Shown: in pieces, positions 22,968 through 32,851 of the stretch
How the letters are laid out: each line of letters begins with the position of its first letter
Position numbering within the stretch: position 1 is the stretch's first letter
Source: Streptomyces albiflavescens
GTDB lineage: Bacteria > Actinomycetota > Actinomycetes > Streptomycetales > Streptomycetaceae
Direction of reading: 5' to 3'
Assembly: GCF_014645835.1 (NCBI RefSeq)
Contig: NZ_BMMM01000004.1
Span: 312,470-376,469 of the forward strand
Length of the DNA stretch: 64,000 bases
The notes under the pieces: model-generated
The model's input: only the letters and a program-made list of their open reading frames with translations
Told to the model about the DNA's origin: nothing
The model's database searches: none
Translations under genes and position numbers: made by a program

Positions 22968-24503
22968 TTACTCCTGCTCTCCGGGCGCTCCCAGGAAAAT
23001 CGGATTCGTGAACGCCGCCAATGCCCCCGGCAGCGGGCCCACCGCCACCTCGTGGCGCAGTTCCGCCCTTGCATACGCCGCGTAGGCCGCCGTCGTCTGC
23101 CACTCGGCCGTGCCGGAGCCGGAGACCGGCAGGGGCGCGCTGGTGAACAGGACGCCCTGGTCGGTGACGAAGCGGATCGTGCAGCGGGGGACGCCCGTGG
23201 CCTCCAGGCGGAGGGTGACCGGGGTGTCCTTGTCCACGCGGAGGCGTTCGCCGATGCCCGCGTGTTCGCCCTTGGGGCCCGATGCCGTGAAGGTGAGGGA
23301 GACCAGCTTCGACTCGGCCACGTAGGAGCGGCCGGCGCGGATGCCGGCCTGGATGGCCTCGCGGGTCAGGTCGTCGGCGAGGACGACCGTCTGGGGGGTG
23401 CCGATCGGGTCGGGGTCGCGGTGGGCGTCGCTGTTGCCCATCGCCGGGATCCAGTCGCGGCCGGAGCGCACGGCGGCGACCAGCGTGTTGTCCCACTCGG
23501 CGAGCGACACCTCGTCGTCGGGGGTGAACGGGCCGTTCCACACCTCGACCGCGTCCGCCTCCCCGAAGCCGAACTTCCAGCCGCAGCCGATGCAGGTGGC
23601 GTGCGGATGGGCGGGGACGACCAGGCCCCCGGCGCGGCGGATCTGGCGCGCGTACTTGCCGAAGCGGTTGTCGCGGGCCCGGTAGCGCCAGTCGACGAAG
23701 GTGCCCGGGTCCGTGCCGAGGGCCAGGACGTGGCCGTTCCTCGTCGTCACCTCCTCGCCGAGCATGATCAGGAGGTCGTCGCCCGCCTGGTCCGCCCAAT
23801 GCGCGTGCGAGGAGTGGGTGTTGTGCTCGGAGGTGTTGATGAAGTCCAGCCCTGCCGCGCGGGCCAGCGCCGCGATCTCGGCGGGGGTGCGGCGGCCGTC
23901 CGAGTACCAGGAGTGCAGATGGCAGTCGCCGCGGTACCAGTCGCGGCCGCGGCCCTTGGCCCGCGAGGGCGGGTACGTCGGCTGCGCGACGACACCGGGC
24001 TCCCCGTACGTGAGCGTGATCGTGACCTCGTACGGGAGTCCCTGCGGCGCCACCGTGTACGGGCCCAGCGCGATATGCCAGGTGCCGGGGCGAAGGGGGC
24101 CGGGGATGTAGCCGGGGGTCGCGTCGTCGCCGCGGAGGAAGAACTCCGTGCGCGCCCCGCCCGACCAGCCGCGGAAACCCCGGCCGCCCAGCTCGGTGCC
24201 GCGCTCGTCGAAGATGCCGATGTCGAGGGCGTTGCCCATGGTGCCGGCCGGCACGGACGGCTTCTCGTAGGTGTAGGCGACCTTGATCTCCCGTACGCCG
24301 TGCGGGACTTCGACCGGGAGGTACACGAAGTCCGGCGACCCGATGGGAAGGGTGCCGCGTACCGTCTTCGTCTCTTGGTTGCTTGCCGCTTCGGCTGCGG
24401 GGCCGTTGGAGAAGCTCACGCTTCCCAACGTAAGCGCGGCGGCGGCACCCGTCACGAACAGGGCGCGTCTGGCCATCGCGTTTCCGTGGTCGTCCTCGCA
24501 CAT
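22968..24503 (-). CDS. exported CehA/McbA-type PHP metallohydrolase
   Basis: This protein of about 511 residues carries an N-terminal export signal with twin arginine (MARRALFVTGAAAALTLG) and a signal-peptidase-like AEA-A site. An N-terminal beta-sandwich region (GTLPIGSPDFVYLPVEVPHG) precedes a PHP domain: GDCHLHSWYSDGRRTPAE with the HxH metal motif near residue 240, FINTSEHNTHSS, then VVPAHPHATCIG near 335 and AMGNSDAH near 400. PHP enzymes hydrolyse phosphoester or carbamate bonds. The ATG at 24503 has GGGAG seven bases upstream; the ATG at 24476 is an alternative closer to the twin arginines. Confidence 0.85.
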   Translation of the reverse strand: MCEDDHGNAMARRALFVTGAAAALTLGSVSFSNGPAAEAASNQETKTVRGTLPIGSPDFVYLPVEVPHGVREIKVAYTYEKPSVPAGTMGNALDIGIFDERGTELGGRGFRGWSGGARTEFFLRGDDATPGYIPGPLRPGTWHIALGPYTVAPQGLPYEVTITLTYGEPGVVAQPTYPPSRAKGRGRDWYRGDCHLHSWYSDGRRTPAEIAALARAAGLDFINTSEHNTHSSHAHWADQAGDDLLIMLGEEVTTRNGHVLALGTDPGTFVDWRYRARDNRFGKYARQIRRAGGLVVPAHPHATCIGCGWKFGFGEADAVEVWNGPFTPDDEVSLAEWDNTLVAAVRSGRDWIPAMGNSDAHRDPDPIGTPQTVVLADDLTREAIQAGIRAGRSYVAESKLVSLTFTASGPKGEHAGIGERLRVDKDTPVTLRLEATGVPRCTIRFVTDQGVLFTSAPLPVSGSGTAEWQTTAAYAAYARAELRHEVAVGPLPGALAAFTNPIFLGAPGEQE

Positions 24504-24845
24504 GCTGCTGCTCCCAGGTGTTGAGCGTGACATGACATGACATGATCGGGGGAGGGTGTGACACGTACAACCCTGGTATTCGGCCGTGAACGCCGGTGCA
24601 CGAGAAGGGAATCGGCGGCTTGCACGGAACCGGCGGCTTGTACGGGACCGGCGGCCGTCGCTCGCGCTGAACACGCGGCTGCGGCTGCGGCTGCGGCTTG
24701 TGCGGAGGCCCGACCGGTGTCACCTCCTCGCGACGCCCTGCCGGGCCCGTGCGCCCGGTATCGGTACCCCCTGTAACGGTCCGCCGCCCGCGAGGAATAC
24801 GCCCATGCCTGTAAGGGCTGATCAACGCGATCGTATGCTCGAAGG
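24504..24845. other. divergent intergenic region with short repeats
   Basis: These 342 bp lie between the PHP metallohydrolase (-) and FO synthase (+). I see no gene. The region holds a tgaca-type tandem repeat (about 24528-24545), a two-copy CGGCGGCTTG-x-ACGGxACC repeat (about 24613-24650) and a gcggct run, none with a clear function. Confidence 0.5.
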
Positions 24846-27431
24846 ATGACGACTTCCGCGACTCCCGGAACCGGGCCGACGGCGAACTCCATGCGACGCG
24901 CGCTCAAGCGTGCGCGGGACGGCGTCGCGCTCGACGTCACCGAGGCGGCGGTGCTGTTGCAGGCGCGTGGCGCGGACCTCGACGACCTGGCCGCGTCCGC
25001 CGCCCGGGTGCGGGACGCGGGGCTCGAGGCGGCGGGCCGCCCCGGCGTGATCACGTACTCCAAGAGCGTCTTCATCCCGCTGACCCGGCTGTGCCGGGAC
25101 AAGTGCCACTACTGCACCTTCGTCACCGTGCCGGGCAAGCTGCGCCGGGCGGGCCACGGGATGTTCATGTCCCCCGACGAGGTCCTCGATGTCGCACGCC
25201 GGGGCGCCGAACTCGGCTGCAAGGAAGCCCTGATCACGCTGGGCGACAAGCCGGAGGACCGCTGGCCCGAGGCCCGCGAGTGGCTGGACGCGCACGGGTA
25301 CGACGACACGATCGCGTACGTACGGGCCATTTCGATCCGCATTCTGGAGGAGACCGGGCTGCTTCCGCACCTCAATCCCGGGGTGATGTCGTGGACCGAC
25401 TTCCAGCGGCTCAAGCCCGTCGCGCCGAGCATGGGCATGATGCTGGAGACCACGGCCACCCGGCTGTGGTCCGAGCCGGGCGGTCCGCACCACGGCTCGC
25501 CCGACAAGGAACCGGCGGTGCGGCTGCGCGTGCTGGAGGACGCGGGCCGGTCCTCCGTCCCGTTCACCAGTGGCCTGCTGATCGGGATCGGCGAGACATT
25601 CGAGGAGCGCGCCGAGTCCCTCTTCGCGCTCCGCCGTGTGTCGCGGTCCTACCACGGCATCCAGGAACTCATCATCCAGAACTTCCGTGCCAAGCCGGAC
25701 ACCGCGATGCGTGGCATGCCGGACGCGGAGCTGGACGAACTGGTGGCCACGGTCGCGGTGGCCCGGCACATCATGGGTCCGGCGGCCTGCCTCCAGGCGC
25801 CGCCGAACCTCGTCGACAGCGAGTACGGGCGGCTGATCGGCGCGGGGATCGACGACTGGGGCGGCGTCTCGCCGCTGACCATCGACCATGTGAACCCGGA
25901 GCGGCCCTGGCCGCAGATCGAGCTGCTCACCTCGGAGTCGGCCGCCGCGGGCTTCGCACTGCGCGAACGGCTCTGCGTCTACCCCGAGTTCGTGCAGCGT
26001 GGCGAGCCCTGGCTGGACCCGCGCCTGCTGCCGCACGTGCGCGCGCTGGCGGACCCGGAGACGGGACTCGCCCGCGAGGACGCGGTGGTCGAGGGACATC
26101 CGTGGCAGGAGCCGGAAGAGGCCTTCACCTCCTCCGGACGCACCGACCTGCATGTGTCGATCGACACCGAGGGCCGCACCGGCGACCGCCGGGACGACTT
26201 CGACGTCGTCTACGGCGACTGGGAGGCGCTCCGCGAGGCCGCGGCGCCCGGGATGGTGCCCTCCCGCATCGACACGGACGTCCGCGCGGCGCTCGCGACG
26301 GCCGCCGACGATCCGACGCGGCTGACCGACGACGAGGCGCTCGCGCTGCTGCACGCCGACGGCCCGGCGCTCGACGCGCTCTGCCGGATCGCGGACGACG
26401 TCCGCAAGTCGGCGGTCGGCGACGACGTCACCTACATCGTCACGCGGAACATCAACTTCACGAACGTCTGCTACACCGGCTGCCGTTTCTGCGCCTTCGC
26501 CCAGCGCCGCACGGACGCGGACGCTTACACGCTGTCCCTGGAGCAGGTCGCGGACCGTGCCGCCCAGGCCTGGGACGTCGGCGCGGTCGAGGTCTGCATG
26601 CAGGGCGGCATCCACCCCGACCTGCCCGGCACGGCCTACTTCGACATCGCGAAGGCGGTGAAGGAGCGCGTCCCCGGCATGCATGTGCACGCCTTCTCAC
26701 CGATGGAGGTGGTGAACGGCGCGACCCGCACCGGCCTGTCGATCCGGGAGTGGCTGACCGCCGCGAAGGAGGCCGGCCTGGACACCATCCCCGGCACGGC
26801 GGCGGAGATCCTCGACGACGAGGTGCGCTGGGTCCTGACGAAGGGCAAGCTGCCCACGGCCACGTGGATCGAGGTCGTCACCACCGCCCACGAACTGGGC
26901 ATCCGCTCCTCCTCCACCATGATGTACGGCCATGTGGACCAGCCCCGCCACTGGCTCGGCCATTTCCGCACGCTCTCCCGCATCCAGCAGCGGACCGGCG
27001 GCTTCACCGAGTTCGTGACCCTCCCCTTCATCCACACCAACGCCCCGGTCTACCTGGCCGGCATCGCCCGACCCGGCCCGACGACGCGCGACAACCGCGC
27101 GGTGGTGGCGATGGCCCGCCTCCTCCTGCACCCGCACATCCCCCACATCCAGACCAGCTGGGTGAAGCTGGGGGCCGAGGGCGCGGCGGAGATGCTCCGC
27201 TCGGGCGCGAACGACCTGGGCGGCACCCTCATGGAGGAGACCATCTCCCGCATGGCGGGCTCGTCGTACGGCTCCTACAAGTCGGTCAAGGACCTGATCG
27301 CGGTGGCCGAGGCGGCGGGGCGTCCGGCGAGGCCGCGGACGACGTTGTACGGGGAGGTGCCGGAGGAGCGGCAGCGGGCCGCCGCCGCTTCCGACGGTCA
27401 TCTGCCGGAGTTGCTGCCGGTGCTCGAGTGA
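24846..27431 (+). CDS. fbiC: FO synthase, bifunctional CofG-CofH (FbiC)
   Basis: This 861-residue protein fuses the two radical-SAM halves that make 7,8-didemethyl-8-hydroxy-5-deazariboflavin, the chromophore of cofactor F420. The CofG half has its CxxxCxxC cluster at Cys83/87/90 ([12 protein letters not shown]). The CofH half has its cluster at Cys542/546/549 ([12 protein letters not shown]) and the [15 protein letters not shown] and [17 protein letters not shown] motifs. Fusion and length are as expected for actinobacterial FbiC. The product supports F420-dependent enzymes such as the LLM and Ddn-like proteins encoded at 11.8 and 18.2 kb. It ends 27 bp from a convergent DUF2165 gene. Confidence 0.96.
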   Translation: MTTSATPGTGPTANSMRRALKRARDGVALDVTEAAVLLQARGADLDDLAASAARVRDAGLEAAGRPGVITYSKSVFIPLTRLCRDKCHYCTFVTVPGKLRRAGHGMFMSPDEVLDVARRGAELGCKEALITLGDKPEDRWPEAREWLDAHGYDDTIAYVRAISIRILEETGLLPHLNPGVMSWTDFQRLKPVAPSMGMMLETTATRLWSEPGGPHHGSPDKEPAVRLRVLEDAGRSSVPFTSGLLIGIGETFEERAESLFALRRVSRSYHGIQELIIQNFRAKPDTAMRGMPDAELDELVATVAVARHIMGPAACLQAPPNLVDSEYGRLIGAGIDDWGGVSPLTIDHVNPERPWPQIELLTSESAAAGFALRERLCVYPEFVQRGEPWLDPRLLPHVRALADPETGLAREDAVVEGHPWQEPEEAFTSSGRTDLHVSIDTEGRTGDRRDDFDVVYGDWEALREAAAPGMVPSRIDTDVRAALATAADDPTRLTDDEALALLHADGPALDALCRIADDVRKSAVGDDVTYIVTRNINFTNVCYTGCRFCAFAQRRTDADAYTLSLEQVADRAAQAWDVGAVEVCMQGGIHPDLPGTAYFDIAKAVKERVPGMHVHAFSPMEVVNGATRTGLSIREWLTAAKEAGLDTIPGTAAEILDDEVRWVLTKGKLPTATWIEVVTTAHELGIRSSSTMMYGHVDQPRHWLGHFRTLSRIQQRTGGFTEFVTLPFIHTNAPVYLAGIARPGPTTRDNRAVVAMARLLLHPHIPHIQTSWVKLGAEGAAEMLRSGANDLGGTLMEETISRMAGSSYGSYKSVKDLIAVAEAAGRPARPRTTLYGEVPEERQRAAAASDGHLPELLPVLE

Positions 27432-27458
27432 GGGTCGGCGGCACGACGGCGGCCGTGG

Positions 27459-27962
27459 TCAGGCAGCCGAGTCGGTCCGTCCGAACGGCAGGTGGACGAC
27501 CAGCAGCACGACCCCGCTCAGCACGAACACCCGGGTCGCCGCCTCCAGCCCGTTCCAGTCCTGCGACTGCCACATCGCGAACCACTCGCCGCCGATCGCG
27601 ATGAACCCGGCGCCGAACAGCAGCATGAGCATCAGCAGGCCGTAGGTGGACATCCGGCGGGCGCGGGCGTGGTCGCGACGGGCCCAGAGCCAGGTCCCGT
27701 AGAGCAGGACCAGGGCGGCGATGGTCTCCCAGACGATGATGGCGATGTACGCCGCGTCCTGAAGGCCCTTGCTGGTGACGGCCCGCCACATCAGGTCGTC
27801 GTCCTTGAAGGTCGTGTCCATCGCGAGGACATGCCGCACGAACTGCTGGTTGGTGCCGAAGTCCGTGATGTTCCCGAAGGCGACGAGGGCTATGTAGAGG
27901 GCGACGGTGCCGGTGAGGAGGGTGGCGGTGAGGGAGAGGGCGCGTGAGGTGGGGGTGGCCAT
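27459..27962 (-). CDS. DUF2165 family small integral membrane protein
   Basis: This 167-residue protein has four predicted transmembrane helices: about residues 9-31, 69-89, 107-127 and 142-160. A soluble loop contains DFGTNQQFVRHVLAMDTTF, the pattern of DUF2165 proteins, whose function is not established. It starts with ATG at 27962 and is convergent with fbiC. Its upstream 97 bp are shared with the divergent NTPase gene. Confidence 0.8.
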   Translation of the reverse strand: MATPTSRALSLTATLLTGTVALYIALVAFGNITDFGTNQQFVRHVLAMDTTFKDDDLMWRAVTSKGLQDAAYIAIIVWETIAALVLLYGTWLWARRDHARARRMSTYGLLMLMLLFGAGFIAIGGEWFAMWQSQDWNGLEAATRVFVLSGVVLLVVHLPFGRTDSAA

Positions 27963-28059
27963 GCCGGTCTCTTTCCCCGCGCTGTCCGGTACAGCCCACG
28001 CACATTCGGCCAGAATGAAGACGCGCGAGGTCTGAGGCGGCGGACGAGGGGACGTACAG

Positions 28060-31000
28060 GTGGCGCAGGCGCGGCCGTCGATGCAGCAGCTGATCCGGCA
28101 GCGCAGGCGTGCCGGGTTCGTGGGCCGGGGTGCGGAACGGGCCTCGTTCCGGGCGAACTTCGACCTTCGGCCGGAGGACGAGCGGCACCGGTTCCTGTTT
28201 CATGTGCACGGCAACGCGGGGGTCGGAAAGACCTTTCTCGTCCGGGAGTTGGAGCAGCTCGCGCAGGAGCGCGGGGCGCTCACCGCGTACGTCGACGAGG
28301 GCGTGGGCAGTGTGCCCGAGGCGATGGCGGCGGTGAGCGCGCAGTTCGCCCGGCAGGGGCATCGGTTCAAGGAGCTGGACCGGCTGCTGGCCACCCATCG
28401 CGAGCGGCGCCACGAGGCGGAGTCGGCGGTCGTGGAGACGCTGGAGCCGCAGCCGTCGCCGGCGAGCATGACCGCCGCCCGGGCGAGTCTGGTCGGGCTG
28501 GGCCTGGTGCCGGTCGTCGGCCCGTTCGCGGGGGCCCTGGACGCGGCCCAACTCGCCCACGGCGCAGACCGGTTGCGCGCCGGGCTCAGCGCCCGCTTCC
28601 GCAACCAGGACGACGTACAGCTCGTCCTGTCGCCCGAGCGCGTGCTCACGCCGGTGCTGCTCGGCGAGTTGGCGAAGGCCGCCGACGACGCCCCCTGGCT
28701 CGTGTTGTTCTTCGACACGTACGAGCGGACCGGCCCCTTGCTCGACGGCTGGCTGCACGAGGTGATGACGACGGACCGGCACGGCGCGCTGCCCGCGAAC
28801 GTCGTGGTCGTCACGGCCGGGCAGCGGCCCTTCGACACCGCCCGCTGGGGCGGCTTCGCGGACTTCGTGACGGACATACTCCTGGAGCCCTTCACGGAGG
28901 CCGAGGCGCGAGGGCTGCTCGCCGACAGGGGCGTGGTGGCGGAGCCGGTCGTCGAGGAGGTGCTGCGGCTCACCGGCGGGCTCCCCGTGCTCGTGTCGAC
29001 GCTCGCCGAGTCCCGGCCGGGCGACCCCGACGACGTCGGCGACCCGAGCGCGACGGCAGTGGAGCGCTTCCTCAAGTGGGAGCAGGACCCGGTACGGCGG
29101 TCCGCCGCGCTGGCCTGCGCCCTGCCTCGCCGCCTGGACGCGGACGTCTTCCGGGCCGCCGTGGACTGCCCGGACGAGGAGGCCGACGCCCTGTTCGCGT
29201 GGCTGCGCGGGCTGCCCTTCGTCAGCGATCGCGGTGACCGCGTCCAGTACCACGACGTCGTACGCGTCCCGATGCTGCGGCTGCAACGCCGACGCTCCCC
29301 ACGCGGCTGGACCGAACGGCACACCCGCCTCGCGGAGACCTTCGCCGGGTGGCGGACCGAGGCCGAGGCGGGCCTGGCCGAGGACGAGCGGTGGGGCGAC
29401 GAGCAGTGGCGCGAGCTGCGGCTCGCGGAGGCGTATCACCTGCTGTGCGCGGGGGCGCGGAGCGCGCTGCCCGCCGTCCTGCGCGATGTCGTCGACGCCT
29501 GCGGCGAGGGCGTCGCCGTGGCCCGGCGGTCGGCCCGGGTGCTCGTCGAGGCGGGCGCGGACGCGGACGCGGGGACCGTGGAGAAGTGGGGGCGCGACTT
29601 ACTTGAGGAGTTGGCGGACGGCACCCACGAGACGCTCGGGCTGCTGCTGAACCGGGGCGGGCTCGACGCGCGCGGCCAGGCCGTCGCCCGGATGCTGCGC
29701 GGCCTCGGCCACCGTGTGGACCGCGACTTCGAGCGGGCACTCGCCGAGTACGAGGCGGCCCTCGCGCTCGATCCGGAACTGGAGCGCGCGTACTACGGGC
29801 GCGGTGTCACACGCGCCGAACAGCGCGACTACGCGGGCGCCATCGCCGACCTGGACCGCGCGGACGCGCTCCGTCCGGGCAAGGCGCGGATCCTGTTCGT
29901 CCGCGGCGACTACCACCGGATCGCGGGCCACTACGAGCAGGCCGTCGAGGACCTGGACCGCGCCGTCGCGATCGACCCCGAACTGGCGGGCGCCTGGGCC
30001 TCCCGGGGCGTCACCCGGCACAGCGCGGGCCGCACCGACGCCGCCCTCGCCGACCTCGACCGCGCGCTCGAACTCGACCCGGAACACATCTGGGCGCTCG
30101 TGCGGCGCGCCCGGGTGCGACGTTCGCGCGGAGAGCACGACGAGCAACTCGCCGATCTGCACACGGCGGCCGAGCTGGCCCCGGACCTGGCCTGGGTGGC
30201 CTGCGAGCGGGGCGACGCGCTGCGGGTGGCGGGCCGCGACGAGGAAGCCCTCGTCGACTACGACCGGGCGCTCGCGCTCAACGACGCGTACGCGTCGGCG
30301 TACGCGAGCCGCGGCGTCTCCCGCACCAGGCTCGGCCGCCACGAGGAGGCGCTGGCGGATCTGGACCGCGCCCTGGAGCTCTACCCCTCCTACGCCTGGG
30401 CGCTCGTCCAGCGTTCCGCGGTGCAGCGCCGGCTCGCCGCCTACGAGCGGTCGTACGCCGATGCCGAGCGGGCCGATGAGCTGTGGCCCGACAACGCGTG
30501 GGTGCTGTGGAACCGGGGTGAGGCGTTGCGCTGCCTCGGCCGCTTCGAGGAGGCACGTACCGACCTGGACCGGGCGCTCGAACTCGATCCGGACAACGCG
30601 TGGACGAACGGCTGCCGGGGCGCCGTCCTGCACGAACTCGGCCTGTTCCGCGAGGCGCTGGCCGACTTGAACCGGGCCGTCGCGCTCGATCCGGACGGGA
30701 GCTGGTACCGGATGCGGCGGATCATCACCCTGCTGGCGGTGGGCCGCCCGGAGGACGCCCTGGACGGTCTGGAGCACTACATCGGGAGAGGGGACGAGGC
30801 CGACGACCCGGCCTGGGCGCACCACACGCTCGCCCAGGTCCAGCTGCTGTACGGCCGCGCCGCGGAGGCGGAGGACGCGCTGACCGCCGCCTTCGCACAC
30901 GGCCTCGAAGAGCCCGCCGGGCTTGAGGAGTTGGCGCGGGCGGAGCGCAAGTCCGGGGAGTGGGCGAAGGCGCGGCGCACGGCCGAGCGGATGCGCGGGC

Positions 31001-31359
31001 GGCACGCGGCCGGCGGCGCGTTCTGTCTCGCGATGACGGTCGGCGGCGACGAAGGGGCGGCCGCCGCCCGGCCGCTGTGGCAGGCGGCGGCCGAGCCGGC
31101 CCCCGACCGGGATCCGACCGGCGGCGCCTCCGACTTCCTGTACGCCGTGATCGACGCGGGCCTGGCGGACTGGTCCGCCCTCGACGACCGCCTGGCCCGG
31201 CTGCTCTCCGAGCCCCGAGAGTGGGTCGACCTGGCCTGGCTGGCCGATCTGCTCGGCGAGCTCCTGGAGAGTCCCGGCGCGGACCGGGGAAGCCTCCGGC
31301 CCCGGCTGGAACGGGTGACGGAGGCACGGGACGCCGTCCGGGCGCGCTACGCGGAATGA
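28060..31359 (+). CDS. STAND-like NTPase with C-terminal TPR array
   Basis: This 1099-residue protein has an N-terminal P-loop NTPase domain with Walker A GNAGVGKT at residues 51-58, a Walker-B-like LVLFFDTYE near 212-220, and a winged-helix/arm region to about 500. About nine tetratricopeptide repeats follow at about 555-900 (units such as ALADLDRALELDPEHIWALVRRARV), then a helical tail. The layout matches STAND ATPases, which switch on ligand binding through the repeats. No effector domain (TIR, nuclease or protease) is seen at the N-terminus, unlike typical defence STAND proteins. The GTG at 28060 was chosen as the first in-frame start. Function unknown; signalling or a scaffold role is inferred. 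Confidence 0.82.
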   Translation: MAQARPSMQQLIRQRRRAGFVGRGAERASFRANFDLRPEDERHRFLFHVHGNAGVGKTFLVRELEQLAQERGALTAYVDEGVGSVPEAMAAVSAQFARQGHRFKELDRLLATHRERRHEAESAVVETLEPQPSPASMTAARASLVGLGLVPVVGPFAGALDAAQLAHGADRLRAGLSARFRNQDDVQLVLSPERVLTPVLLGELAKAADDAPWLVLFFDTYERTGPLLDGWLHEVMTTDRHGALPANVVVVTAGQRPFDTARWGGFADFVTDILLEPFTEAEARGLLADRGVVAEPVVEEVLRLTGGLPVLVSTLAESRPGDPDDVGDPSATAVERFLKWEQDPVRRSAALACALPRRLDADVFRAAVDCPDEEADALFAWLRGLPFVSDRGDRVQYHDVVRVPMLRLQRRRSPRGWTERHTRLAETFAGWRTEAEAGLAEDERWGDEQWRELRLAEAYHLLCAGARSALPAVLRDVVDACGEGVAVARRSARVLVEAGADADAGTVEKWGRDLLEELADGTHETLGLLLNRGGLDARGQAVARMLRGLGHRVDRDFERALAEYEAALALDPELERAYYGRGVTRAEQRDYAGAIADLDRADALRPGKARILFVRGDYHRIAGHYEQAVEDLDRAVAIDPELAGAWASRGVTRHSAGRTDAALADLDRALELDPEHIWALVRRARVRRSRGEHDEQLADLHTAAELAPDLAWVACERGDALRVAGRDEEALVDYDRALALNDAYASAYASRGVSRTRLGRHEEALADLDRALELYPSYAWALVQRSAVQRRLAAYERSYADAERADELWPDNAWVLWNRGEALRCLGRFEEARTDLDRALELDPDNAWTNGCRGAVLHELGLFREALADLNRAVALDPDGSWYRMRRIITLLAVGRPEDALDGLEHYIGRGDEADDPAWAHHTLAQVQLLYGRAAEAEDALTAAFAHGLEEPAGLEELARAERKSGEWAKARRTAERMRGRHAAGGAFCLAMTVGGDEGAAAARPLWQAAAEPAPDRDPTGGASDFLYAVIDAGLADWSALDDRLARLLSEPREWVDLAWLADLLGELLESPGADRGSLRPRLERVTEARDAVRARYAE

Positions 31360-31532
31360 CACAGGACGGGAAGCGGTGTGACCGGAAGGGGCGGCCGAAC
31401 GACGTTAATAAGTGATCTGTTGGGATCTGGTGGGTCACATTGCGCATACCGTTCCGGGCCCTGAACCGACCATTCCTGTTCGATTACAGTGCTGAGCTGT
31501 CGGACGTACGGGCGGTTCCTGGGGAGGTCTCG

Positions 31533-32648
31533 GTGGGTGCGACAGCCGGTGCCGTCTGGGGCCGTGCGGAACAGCAGGACTTCCGGAGCAGAGTGCGCGG
31601 GACGCTGCTGGGCGCGGCCGTCGGTGACGCCCTGGGCGCGCCGGTCGACGGGCTCGGCCTGACGGAGATCCGGGAGGCGTACGGCGCGGAGGGGCTCACC
31701 GATCTGGCCTTCGGGTACGGCAGGCGCGGCGCCGTCACGCATCTCACGCAGCTCACGCTGTTCAGCGTCGACGGGCTGATCCGCGCCCAGGTGCGCCGCG
31801 ACACCGGCGCCTGGCATCCGCCGACCGATCTGCACCGGGCCTACCGGCGCTGGGCGGCCACCCAGAGCGACTGGGGGCCCGACGAGCGCCGCAAGGACGA
31901 CGGCTGGCTGGCCCGCGAGGAGTGGCTGTACGCCCGCCGCGACCCGGCCCGCTCGTGTCTGCTCGGCTTCGGGGACGAGACGATGGGCACGCTGGACGCG
32001 CCCAAGAACCCCGGCGAGCTCGGGCCCGAGGCCGCTGCCCGCTCCGCGCCTTTCGGGCTGCTCGTCGGCTGGGAGCCGCAGCTCGTGGCGCAGCTCGCCG
32101 TCGAGTGCGCCACGCAGACGCACGGGCACCCCACGGCGTACCTGTCGGCGGGTGCGTACGCGGTGATCGTGCACGCGCTGGCCCGCGGCGAGAGCCTCGA
32201 CGCGGCCGTGCAGCAGGCCCTCGCGATGCTCGCCGCGCGGCCCGGGCACCAGCCCGTCACCGACGCGCTCCAGCACGCTCTGGGTGCCGTACGGCAGGGG
32301 ATGCCGTCGCCCGGGCGGGTCGAGGAGCTCGTGGGGCAGGGTACGGCGGAGGGGTTGCTCGCGGTCGCGGTGTACTGCGCGCTGGTCGGCGAGGACATCC
32401 GGCACGGGTTGTGTCTCGCGGTGAACCAGGGTGGGCCCTCGGCTGTGGCGGGCGCCCTCACCGGGGGGCTGCTGGGCGCCCTGCACGGCGAGACGGCCCT
32501 TCCGCCGGCCTGGCTGGCCGAGCTGGAGGGCCGTCCCTCGGTGCTGGTCCTCGCGGACGACTTCGCGATGGAGATGACGCAGGGGCCCGCGTTGCACGGA
32601 CCGGGCGGGTCGACTCCCGGGTGGCTGAGCCGGTACCCGAGGGGCTGA
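31533..32648 (+). CDS. ADP-ribosylglycohydrolase family protein
   Basis: This protein of about 371 residues has the ADP-ribosylglycohydrolase fold. RVRGTLLGAAVGDALGAPVDG near residue 25 is the signature around the first metal site, and ALAVNQGGPSAVAGALTGGLLGAL-type sequence near 290 is the second conserved block. Members remove ADP-ribose from proteins or metabolites using Mg2+. The GTG at 31533 is preceded by GGGGAGG; the upstream in-frame TTG at 31440 lacks a site. The last residues and stop lie in a 20-bp tandem duplication (32625-32665). It is 173 bp downstream of the NTPase gene, so co-transcription is uncertain. Confidence 0.88.
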   Translation: MGATAGAVWGRAEQQDFRSRVRGTLLGAAVGDALGAPVDGLGLTEIREAYGAEGLTDLAFGYGRRGAVTHLTQLTLFSVDGLIRAQVRRDTGAWHPPTDLHRAYRRWAATQSDWGPDERRKDDGWLAREEWLYARRDPARSCLLGFGDETMGTLDAPKNPGELGPEAAARSAPFGLLVGWEPQLVAQLAVECATQTHGHPTAYLSAGAYAVIVHALARGESLDAAVQQALAMLAARPGHQPVTDALQHALGAVRQGMPSPGRVEELVGQGTAEGLLAVAVYCALVGEDIRHGLCLAVNQGGPSAVAGALTGGLLGALHGETALPPAWLAELEGRPSVLVLADDFAMEMTQGPALHGPGGSTPGWLSRYPRG

Positions 32649-32665
32649 GCCGGTACCCGAGGGGT
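32625..32665. repeat. 20-bp tandem duplication at a gene end
   Basis: The unit GGCTGAGCCGGTACCCGAGG occurs twice in tandem with a degenerate third start. The stop codon of the ADP-ribosylglycohydrolase is in the second unit, so the duplication does not change the reading frame much. Confidence 0.8.
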
Positions 32666-32709
32666 TGAGGGGCCAGGGTTCTTTCGCCCCAGACCCCCGC
32701 TGAAAGACT

Positions 32710-32751
32710 GCGCAGTTCCCCGCGCCCCAGAAGGGGCGCGGGGAACTGCGC
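32710..32751. terminator. 19-bp perfect hairpin, GCGCAGTTCCCCGCG element copy B
   Basis: The arms GCGCAGTTCCCCGCGCCCC and its exact complement enclose a 4-base loop (AGAA). The hairpin lies between the convergent ADP-ribosylglycohydrolase (+) and symporter (-) genes and would stop transcription from both sides. A second weaker gggggcagagccccc hairpin follows at about 32796-32815. Confidence 0.85.
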
Positions 32752-32851
32752 GACAAGCCCCCACCAATCTGCAGCAAAAGAACAACCCGGGGGGTCTGGG
32801 GGCAGAGCCCCCAGGTACGGGAATGGGTAGGGGCGGCGGGGGCGAAAACCA

